Below, piece by piece: positions 41,532 through 47,733 of a DNA stretch of 48,547 nucleotides; within the stretch, counting starts at the first letter, position 1; each line of letters begins with the position of its first letter. Source of the DNA: an uncultured Gemmatimonadota bacterium. GTDB taxonomy: Bacteria; Gemmatimonadota; Gemmatimonadetes; Gemmatimonadales; Gemmatimonadaceae. Where the stretch lies: the NCBI GenBank assembly GCA_902825965.1, contig CADEDA010000011.1, forward strand, positions 7,535-56,081, read 5' to 3'. Below the pieces are notes generated by a model that was not told the origin of the DNA, did no database searches, and saw only the letters and a list, made by a program, of their open reading frames with translations. Made by a program: the position numbers and the translations under genes.

Positions 41532-43093
41532 CCTCGCCTTCGACCCGACCGCTGTCCGCCGCCGAACTCGCGCCCTACACGCAGGACAAGAGCTTCTTCG
41601 GCCACCCGCGCGGCCTCGCCACGCTCTTCTTCACGGAGATGTGGGAGCGCTTCTCCTACTACGGTCTGCGCCCGCTCCTCGTGCTCTTCATGGCCGCTGC
41701 GCTGGCCGAGGGCGGGTTCGGGTTCGACCGCTCCGCCGCCTCCGCGATCGTGGGCATCTACGCCGCGTCCGTGTACCTCGCCTCGCTGCCCGGCGGCTGG
41801 ATCGCCGACCGCTTGCTCGGCCTGCGACGCGCCATCCTGCTCGGCGCCTTCCTCATCACCTGCGGCCACCTCTCCATCGGGGTCTCGGGCATGGCCGGCG
41901 CCGGCGTCGGGAAGATCTTCTTCTTCCTGGGGCTCATCCTCATCGTGCTGGGCACGGGCCTGCTCAAGCCGAACATCTCGGCCATCGTCGGTGACCTCTA
42001 CCCCGAGGGCGGCGCCCGCCGCGACGCCGGCTTCTCGGTGTTCTACATGGGCATCAACCTCGGTGGCTTCATCGGGCAGATCGTCACCGGCTGGCTCGGC
42101 GAACGCGTGAGCTGGCACATGGGCTTCGGCGCGGCGGGCGTGGGCATGCTGTTCGGCCTGCTCCTCTTCTGGAAGCGCGCGGCGAAGACCCTCGGACCGC
42201 TCGGCCTCGACATCGTGCGCGACCCCGACGCGGCGGTGCAGGCCCGGCGCGAGAACACCACGAAGCTGTGGACCGGTGTCGGCCTGGGTCTGCTGGCGCT
42301 CGTCTTCGCGCTCGCGGCCACGGGGACCATCACCCTCGATCCGCAGACCATCGGCCGCTCCATGACCGTGGTCCTCGTGGGCATCGCCGTGGTGTTCTTC
42401 GCCAACATCTACATCACCGGCGGCCTCACCGGCGACGAACGCAAGCGGGTCGCCGTGATCTTCGTGCTCTTCGTCTTCGCCGCGATCTTCTGGGCCGCCT
42501 TCGAGCAGGCCCCCACGTCTCTCAACCTCTTCGCCCGCGACTTCACCGACCGCAGCTTCGGGGACTGGGAGATGCCGGCGACCTGGTTCAACTCCGTCAA
42601 CTCGCTCTTCATCATCATCTTCGCCCCGCTCGTGGGCGCGGTGTGGCTGGCGATGTCCAAGCGTGGCATCGAGCTCTCGAGTCCGGCGAAGTTCGCCCTG
42701 GGGCTGGCGTTCGCCGGCGCCGGCTTCCTGCTCATGATCTGGGCCGCCAACGCGGTGGTGGCGAGCGGCGGCGTGCTCAAGGTCTCCCCGTGGTGGCTCA
42801 TCGCCAGCTACCTGCTGCAGACGCTCGGCGAGCTCTGCCTCAGCCCGGTGGGCCTGAGCTCCATGACCAAGCTCAGCCCGCGACGCTACGTCGGCCAGAT
42901 GATGGGCATCTGGTTCCTGGCCACCTCGGTCGGCAACCTGATCGCGGGACTCATCGGCGGCGACGTCGATCCCGAGAAGCTCGACGCGATGCCCACCGTG
43001 TTCACCACCACGACGATCTTCCTGGCCGTCTCCACCGCCATCCTGCTGCTGATGGTGGTGCCGATCCGGAAGATGATGGCCAACGCGAAGTAG
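41528..43093 (+). CDS. POT/PTR-family proton-dependent oligopeptide transporter
   Basis: 521 residues, about 12-14 transmembrane helices. The POT signature is ATLFFTEMWERFSYYGLRPL, with the ExxERFxYY proton/peptide motif. A second signature is seen in GKIFFFLGLILIVLGTGLLKPN and DAGFSVFYMGINLGGFIGQI. It imports di- and tripeptides with protons. ATG 41528 overlaps the ATPase stop (ATGA), so a primary ABC importer and a secondary peptide symporter share one mRNA. Confidence 0.95.
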   Translation: MTSPSTRPLSAAELAPYTQDKSFFGHPRGLATLFFTEMWERFSYYGLRPLLVLFMAAALAEGGFGFDRSAASAIVGIYAASVYLASLPGGWIADRLLGLRRAILLGAFLITCGHLSIGVSGMAGAGVGKIFFFLGLILIVLGTGLLKPNISAIVGDLYPEGGARRDAGFSVFYMGINLGGFIGQIVTGWLGERVSWHMGFGAAGVGMLFGLLLFWKRAAKTLGPLGLDIVRDPDAAVQARRENTTKLWTGVGLGLLALVFALAATGTITLDPQTIGRSMTVVLVGIAVVFFANIYITGGLTGDERKRVAVIFVLFVFAAIFWAAFEQAPTSLNLFARDFTDRSFGDWEMPATWFNSVNSLFIIIFAPLVGAVWLAMSKRGIELSSPAKFALGLAFAGAGFLLMIWAANAVVASGGVLKVSPWWLIASYLLQTLGELCLSPVGLSSMTKLSPRRYVGQMMGIWFLATSVGNLIAGLIGGDVDPEKLDAMPTVFTTTTIFLAVSTAILLLMVVPIRKMMANAK

Positions 43094-43105
43094 TCCGCGG
43101 GCCAC

Positions 43106-43133
43106 GCGGATGGGGCGCTACTGCCCCATCCGC
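43106..43133. terminator. terminator hairpin after the peptide-uptake operon
   Basis: GCGGATGGGGC (43106-43116) and its complement (43123-43133) form an 11-bp stem with a 6-nt loop. On the plus strand TTCTT follows. It overlaps the last codons of the convergent coiled-coil gene. Confidence 0.7.
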
Positions 43134-43678
43134 TTCTTGAGTGCCTCGAGCGCCGCGTCGGCGCCCGCCTCGCGGTCCGCGCGCTGCCGGCTGCGGGCGA
43201 GGCCATCGAGCTCCGAACGCAGCGGGGCGTCGTTCGGCAGCCCCAACTCCTCGTCCGTCGGCGCCCGGTTGGCGGACGACAATCCCGCGCCCACGCCGGC
43301 GTTCGCCTGCTTCAGCTGGCGCACCATCTCGTCGTAGTCCCGCTCGGCGAGGCCGAACTCCGCCTGCTGCGCCTCGAGCTTGCGGGTGAGCACCGCGACA
43401 CGCTCCGCGTGCTGCGCCTCGAACCGGGCGGCGATGGCCGCAGTCTCGCTGTCGTTGATGCCCTCGGCCAACGCCTTGCGGCGCACCGCCGTCTCGAGCT
43501 TCTCGCGCTCCTCGGTCAGCCGACGGTGCGTGAGTTCCAGTCCCTCGCGCAGGTCCTCGATCCCCATCTTGGCCTGCACCAGTGCGCCTTTCATGTCTGC
43601 CAGCACCGCACGACGGTTCGCCGGCGCCACGCGGCCGCCGAGCAGGTCCGACAGGGTCTCACGCAGGGATTCGAACAC
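43118..43678 (-). CDS. coiled-coil protein, PspA-like
   Basis: 186 residues, nearly all helical. FESLRETLSDLLGGRVAP at the N-terminus could be an amphipathic membrane-contact helix. Residues about 25-125 form long heptad-rich helices (KGALVQAKMGIEDLREGLE, EREKLETAVRRKALAEG, ERVAVLTRKLEAQQAEFGLAERDYDEMVRQLK). This outline resembles PspA/IM30 (ESCRT-III-like) proteins, but I see no decisive motif and it is shorter than usual (about 220). GTG 43678 has GGAG 8 nt upstream. The C-terminal codons overlap the terminator hairpin. Confidence 0.7.
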   Translation of the reverse strand: MFESLRETLSDLLGGRVAPANRRAVLADMKGALVQAKMGIEDLREGLELTHRRLTEEREKLETAVRRKALAEGINDSETAAIAARFEAQHAERVAVLTRKLEAQQAEFGLAERDYDEMVRQLKQANAGVGAGLSSANRAPTDEELGLPNDAPLRSELDGLARSRQRADREAGADAALEALKKRMGQ

Positions 43679-43773
43679 GCAGCCGGCTCCACAGGAGGGA
43701 TGACTCGGAATCTAGACGGTTCCCGCGCTGCCGTCCGCCATCCCCGGCACGCCATCGGCCGGCCGCCTCGGGC

Positions 43774-44484
43774 TCACATGTCCCGCACCTGCCGCATCAG
43801 CCGATCCGGCGAGTGGTGGTTCGGGAACAGCGCCGCGTCGCTGATGCGGTTGAGGGCCACGCGCACCACCGGGAACCGCTCCGCAGCCAGGGCGAACAGC
43901 ATGCCGAGGCCGAACTCGTTCGCCAGGCGATGCTCGGCGGCGAGCGTGAAGCCGCGGCGCCCCATCTGTTCGAAGTAGTCGAGGTCCGGCCCGCCGCGCC
44001 GGTGCCGCCGTGACGCGATGTGATCCGGGAACATCCCGCTGAGCCAGAGTGCGTAGTTCCCCAGGTGCGCCATGACGAGGAAGTTGCGGCGCGGGTCTGG
44101 GCCCTCCGTGGCGGCGATCAGGCCGGCCAGCGTGTCGAACGTGTCGTCGTCCGCGTCCGCCACGCGCCGGGCGCGGTCGCGCAGCCCGAAGTGCAACACG
44201 ATGGCGGCGGCGTAGTCTGCCAACACCCGGTCGCGCTCGCCGCTGCGGAGCAGCGCCTGCCGCACGAGCACGTACGCGAACAGGGGCAAGGAGGCGCGCG
44301 CGCCGCGCGGGGTCTCGAGCAGGCCGGCGAGCAGCAGCGGGTCGTCGAGCAGGGCATCGACCCCGCGGTCGCGCAGGGCCTCCTCCGACTGCGCCCGCGC
44401 CTCGCTGCCGTGTTGGGCCACCAAGGCGAGGGCCAGTGCCACGTCCTCGCGGGTGAGCTGGGAACGAACGTTCGCGACGATCAC
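43774..44484 (-). CDS. hypothetical helical protein
   Basis: Not recognised. 236 residues, mostly alpha-helical, with no signal peptide and no clear membrane span. Notable pieces are LTREDVALALALVAQHGS near the start, LPLFAYVLVRQALLRSGERDRVLADYAAAIVLHFG, NFLVMAHLGNYALWLSGMFPDHI and the C-terminal RHRRGGPDLDYFEQMGRRGFTLAAEH. The GTG at 44484 has an excellent GGAGGA 7 nt upstream, so the gene is well supported although the family is unknown. Divergent from the glycosyltransferase operon. Confidence 0.75.
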   Translation of the reverse strand: MIVANVRSQLTREDVALALALVAQHGSEARAQSEEALRDRGVDALLDDPLLLAGLLETPRGARASLPLFAYVLVRQALLRSGERDRVLADYAAAIVLHFGLRDRARRVADADDDTFDTLAGLIAATEGPDPRRNFLVMAHLGNYALWLSGMFPDHIASRRHRRGGPDLDYFEQMGRRGFTLAAEHRLANEFGLGMLFALAAERFPVVRVALNRISDAALFPNHHSPDRLMRQVRDM

Positions 44485-44655
44485 CGTGCGATCCTCCGTT
44501 GAGTGCCCGACTGCCCTACCGGGTCTCCCTGAGCTTCGTCACACCGAGGTGCCGCTTGAGGTTCCCTGCCCTGTCACGTACGACGCGCGTGACGTCCGCG
44601 AACGTTCCGGGGTCAATCGGGATAGGATGGGTGGTCCCCCACCCGCCTCACCCTC

Positions 44656-44661
44656 TAGCTT
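44656..44661 (+). promoter_or_regulatory. -10 box of the GT2 operon (leaderless type)
   Basis: TAGCTT then 6 nt (acctgc) and the GTG start of the glycosyltransferase. The same hexamer precedes the TPR gene and the 16234 lipoprotein gene. No clear -35 is seen. Confidence 0.5.
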
Positions 44662-44667
44662 ACCTGC

Positions 44668-45435
44668 GTGCTCTACATCTGCATCCCCACCTTCGACGAG
44701 GCCCCGACCGTCGGCGTCCTCCTCTGGCGCATCCGCAAGGTGTTCCAGGAGTACGCGCGCGAGTACGAGATCCTCGTATACGACGACGCGAGCGCCGATG
44801 CGACACGTGAGGTGCTCGAACCCTACGCCAAGGCCCTGCCGCTGACCGTCATCGGCGGCGCGACCCGGGTGGGCTACGCACGCGCCGTCGATGCCCTGCT
44901 GCGCGAGGCCTCGCGCCGCACCAAGTACCCGCGGCGCGACGCCGTCATCCTCCTCCAGGCCGACTTCACCGACCAGCCCGAGGGGATCCCCGAACTGGTC
45001 AAGCGATTCGAGGGCGGGGCGGATGTCGTCGTCGCCGAGCGCGTGGTGCCGGAGACCGCACCGGAGCGCATCCGCAAGCTGCACCAGCTGGTGCGCTGGC
45101 TGCCCCGCGTCTGGCCCATCCGCAAGGCGGTCACGGTGCCGGGAGCGCCGGATCCGTTCGGCAGCTTCCGCCTGATGCGGATCACCGTGGTGCGCGACCT
45201 GCTCAAGGCCGCGGGCGAGTCGCCCGCGACGGCCGCGACGGAACCCTGGCAGGCGAACCTCGAGTACCTGCAGGCGGCCGTGGCGCAGGCGCGGCGCATG
45301 GAGAACGTGCCTCTGCCGGTCCGGTTCGACGTCCGCATGCGCGAGTCGCGGCGCGACCCCTGGCCCGATGCCTGGGCGCTGCTCCGGGCCGGATGGGCTG
45401 CGCGGCGCCGCACCCGCCCCCAACCGGTCGCGTGA
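44668..45435 (+). CDS. glycosyltransferase family 2
   Basis: 255 residues, GT-A fold. CIPTFDEAPTVG (5-16) and VYDDASADATREVLE (38-51) bind the nucleotide sugar. LLQADFTDQPEGIPELVKRFE holds the acidic metal site (QADF at 97-100). No transmembrane anchor is present, unlike dolichyl-phosphate mannosyltransferases with C-terminal helices. The acceptor is unknown. GTG start lies 6 nt after the TAGCTT box. The stop overlaps the DUF3108 start (GTGA). Confidence 0.9.
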   Translation: MLYICIPTFDEAPTVGVLLWRIRKVFQEYAREYEILVYDDASADATREVLEPYAKALPLTVIGGATRVGYARAVDALLREASRRTKYPRRDAVILLQADFTDQPEGIPELVKRFEGGADVVVAERVVPETAPERIRKLHQLVRWLPRVWPIRKAVTVPGAPDPFGSFRLMRITVVRDLLKAAGESPATAATEPWQANLEYLQAAVAQARRMENVPLPVRFDVRMRESRRDPWPDAWALLRAGWAARRRTRPQPVA

Positions 45436-46226
45436 TCCGCGGCATGACCCGTCTCTTCGCCGCGGCCGCGCTCAGCGGGGCACTCGGCGGCGCCGCGCTC
45501 GACGCGCAGACGTCGGGGGCAGCACCCGTGCGCACCCCCGTCCCGTTCGCGGAAGGCGAGGACCTCAGCTACGACGTGCGCTTCGGCGCCATCAAGGTGG
45601 GCAGCGGCCGAATGCGCGTGCTCGGCGTCGAGAGCATCCGTGACCGGCAGGCCTGGCACGTCCGCTTCACCGTGAGCGGCGGCACGTTCTTCTATCGCGT
45701 GAACGACGTCTACGAGAGCTGGATGGACGTCGTGACGCTCAATTCGCTCCGGTACGTGCAGGACACCGACCAGGGCTCGCGCGAGCGGGAGCGCGCGTTC
45801 GAGATCTTCCCCGAGCGTGCGGTCTACCAGGAAGTCGCCAAGCGCAACCGCATCATGCCCTCGGTCTCGGAGCCGCTCGACGACGGCTCGTTCCTGTTCT
45901 ACATCCGCACTGTGCCGCTCGAGGTGGGCAAGACCTACGAGTTCAACAACTACTTCAAGCCCGAGCGGAATCCCGTCACCATCCGCGTGCTCCGGCGCGA
46001 GCGCGTGAAGGTGCCCGCCGGCACGTTCAACGCGATCGTGCTGCAGCCCATCATCAAGACGTCCGGCATCTTCTCCGAGGGCGGCCAGGCCGAGATCTGG
46101 CTGACGGACGACGACAAGCGCATGATGCTGCAGATGAAGTCGCGGCTGTCGTTCGGCTCGCTCAATCTCTACCTGCGGTCGTACCGGTTCTCGTCCGCCG
46201 ACACGGTCTCCAAGGAGGACAACTGA
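45432..46226 (+). CDS. DUF3108 protein, exported
   Basis: 264 residues. After a short signal peptide (TRLFAAAALSGALGGAALDAQ) the mature protein follows DUF3108: GEDLSYDVRFGAIKVGSGRM, DVYESWMDVVTLNSLRYVQD, YIRTVPLEVGKTYEFNNYF and TFNAIVLQPIIKTSG. These are beta-barrel-like envelope proteins of unknown role. GTG 45432 forms a GTGA overlap with the GT2 stop; ATG 45444 starts just before the signal peptide and is a fair alternative. AAGGAGG in its last codons is the ribosome-binding site for the next gene. Confidence 0.85.
   Translation: MIRGMTRLFAAAALSGALGGAALDAQTSGAAPVRTPVPFAEGEDLSYDVRFGAIKVGSGRMRVLGVESIRDRQAWHVRFTVSGGTFFYRVNDVYESWMDVVTLNSLRYVQDTDQGSRERERAFEIFPERAVYQEVAKRNRIMPSVSEPLDDGSFLFYIRTVPLEVGKTYEFNNYFKPERNPVTIRVLRRERVKVPAGTFNAIVLQPIIKTSGIFSEGGQAEIWLTDDDKRMMLQMKSRLSFGSLNLYLRSYRFSSADTVSKEDN
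46212..46218 (+). promoter_or_regulatory. Shine-Dalgarno AAGGAGG that selects a CTG start
   Basis: A full-strength site 4 nt before CTG 46223. The only ATG/GTG in the downstream frame before conserved sequence is GTG 46268, 49 nt away, too far to be served by it. Confidence 0.6.
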
Positions 46227-47203
46227 GTACCGACCGCCGGCCCCCGCGGGAGATCGACCTCGCCCGGGTGCGCACCGTGCCGATCGCCGTCCGCCCCAAC
46301 AAGGTGCGCGCCGAGGAGTTCGCCTCCGCACCCGGGACCGACCGCTCGTTCGCGGCCTTCCTGAGTGCCCTGCCCGACGTGCTCAAGGCACAGGACTTCG
46401 ACAAGGTCGTGGACGCCGTGGTCCACGCAGCCAGGAAGCGGAAGGGCGTGATCGTCATGCTCGGCGGGCACGTCGTGAAGACCGGCATCGGCCCCATCCT
46501 CGTCGACCTCATGCGCCGCGGCATCGTGACGCACCTGGCGATGAACGGTTCCGCCGCGATCCACGATTACGAGATCGCCCGATTCGGCGGCACCTCGGAG
46601 GACGTCGCCGTGGGCCTCAAGGATGGCTCCTTCGGCATGGCCGAGGAGACGGGGCGCGGCCTGAACGAGGCCTTCGTGACGGGCCAGTCGCACGGCTGGG
46701 GAATGGGGGAATCCGTGGCCCGCGCCCTGGAGGCGCTCCCGAGCCTCGCACACCCCGAGCACTCGATCCTGCTCGCCGCGCACCGGCAGTGGATCCCGGT
46801 CACGGTGCACGCCGCACTCGGAGCCGAGATCATCCATCAGCATCCCGCCGCGAACGGTGCCGCCATCGGCGACACCAGCCATCGCGACTTCCGGCGACTC
46901 GCCGCGTCCTGCGAGTCGCTGCATCAGGGCGGCGTGGTGCTCAACCTCGGCAGCGCCGTGATCATGCCCGAGGTGTTCCTCAAGGCCCTCACCGTGGCGC
47001 GCAACGTCAACGGCGGCAAGCCCACCGACTTCACCACCGCCGACTTCGACATGACGCGGCACTATCGTCCGCGGGTCAACGTCGTCCAGCGCCCGGTGCT
47101 GTCCGGGGGCGCGGGCTACGAGATCACCGGGCACCACGAGTTGATGATCCCGCTGCTGGGCTGGGCGGTGGTCGAACGCCTCGGCGCCGACCCGACGGAC
47201 TGA
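46223..47203 (+). CDS. deoxyhypusine synthase-like protein, probable CTG start
   Basis: 326 residues if translation begins at CTG 46223, which overlaps the DUF3108 stop as CTGA. The sequence resembles deoxyhypusine synthase: VIVMLGGHVVKTGIGPILVD contains Lys86 where human DHS has its catalytic Lys in GGGVVKHH, followed by AMNGSAAIHDYEIARFGGTSED. Other conserved-looking parts are AALGAEIIHQHPAANGAAIGD and LNLGSAVIMPEVFLKAL. DHS transfers an aminobutyl group from spermidine to a lysine of eIF5A, which bacteria lack, so the substrate is unknown. N-terminal residues REIDLARVRTVPIAVRPNKV precede any ATG and look conserved. GTG 46268 is the conservative alternative start. Confidence 0.75.
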   Translation: MSTDRRPPREIDLARVRTVPIAVRPNKVRAEEFASAPGTDRSFAAFLSALPDVLKAQDFDKVVDAVVHAARKRKGVIVMLGGHVVKTGIGPILVDLMRRGIVTHLAMNGSAAIHDYEIARFGGTSEDVAVGLKDGSFGMAEETGRGLNEAFVTGQSHGWGMGESVARALEALPSLAHPEHSILLAAHRQWIPVTVHAALGAEIIHQHPAANGAAIGDTSHRDFRRLAASCESLHQGGVVLNLGSAVIMPEVFLKALTVARNVNGGKPTDFTTADFDMTRHYRPRVNVVQRPVLSGGAGYEITGHHELMIPLLGWAVVERLGADPTD

Positions 47204-47229
47204 GCGGCGCGCCGGGCGGCGGAGACACG

Positions 47230-47267
47230 AAGGGGGCGTGACGGAGTGTTCTCCGTCACGCCCCCTT
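47230..47267. terminator. bidirectional terminator hairpin
   Basis: A perfect 17-bp stem (47230-47246 with 47251-47267) with loop TGTT, between two convergent genes. Core GGGGGCGTGACGGAG resembles the stem at 32166. No T-run. Confidence 0.75.
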
Positions 47268-47282
47268 GTCCCGTCCGGTGGG

Positions 47283-47501
47283 TCACTCGCCGCCGAACTT
47301 GCTCCGCAGGTCCTTGGCCGTCTCGGGGGCGAAGATCCGCAGGAGGATGTAGACCATCACACCGACGATCAGCACCGGGATGGCCATGCCGAGCAGCCAG
47401 AAGATCAGTCCGAACAACCCGCCGAGGATCCCGAAGAGGATCTTGAGGGCGAAGAGCCCGGCGAAGGCGAGCAGTCCGATGATGAAGATGGTGCGGAGCA
47501 T
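47283..47501 (-). CDS. small membrane protein
   Basis: 72 residues from ATG 47501, which has AGGA 7 nt upstream; an ATG at 47543 would add 14 polar residues without a ribosome-binding site. Two long hydrophobic stretches (residues about 2-20 and 22-52, Leu/Ile/Phe/Gly-rich, including GILGGLFGLIFWLLGMAIPVLIVGVMVYILLRIF) are followed by a charged tail PETAKDLRSKFGGE. I know no function. It is divergent from lipA and shares with it the intergenic palindrome at 47623-47663. Confidence 0.7.
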   Translation of the reverse strand: MLRTIFIIGLLAFAGLFALKILFGILGGLFGLIFWLLGMAIPVLIVGVMVYILLRIFAPETAKDLRSKFGGE

Positions 47502-47622
47502 GGCGCGGTCCTGTTGGGGAGTTGCTGTCCGTACGATTGCCACGGATGGCCGGTTTCGGAAGGGCGCGCGGGACGAGAGGCCGGGTCCGGGGCGGGGGGA
47601 GGTCGCGCGTGCCTCGCGAGGA

Positions 47623-47663
47623 GTATGTTAACCTTCTAAATCAACAAAAGATGGTTACCATAC
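47623..47663. promoter_or_regulatory. AT-rich 15+11+15 inverted repeat upstream of lipA
   Basis: GTATGTTAACCTTCT (47623-47637) and AGATGGTTACCATAC (47649-47663) are inverted repeats matching at 13 of 15 positions, with an 11-bp A-rich centre. The segment is about one-third GC in a roughly 70% GC region. It lies 71 bp before lipA and about 120 bp before the divergent membrane-protein gene, a classical operator position. Confidence 0.65.
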
Positions 47664-47687
47664 CTACCCCCTCGTCCGACCCTGCTG

Positions 47688-47693
47688 TATCCT
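47688..47693 (+). promoter_or_regulatory. possible -10 box of lipA
   Basis: TATCCT, 25 bp downstream of the palindrome, whose right arm would then cover or abut the -35 region. A similar TTATCCT lies upstream of the helicase-like gene at about 19410. Confidence 0.35.
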
Positions 47694-47733
47694 CCCCACC
47701 ACGGCTGCTGACGCCTTCCACCGAGGCCCCCCG

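Noticed and set aside
47623-47663. BirA-type biotin operator
   Set aside because: The TTAACC/GGTTAC halves are 19 bp apart, more than the 14-16 bp of BirA sites, and no biotin gene is adjacent.
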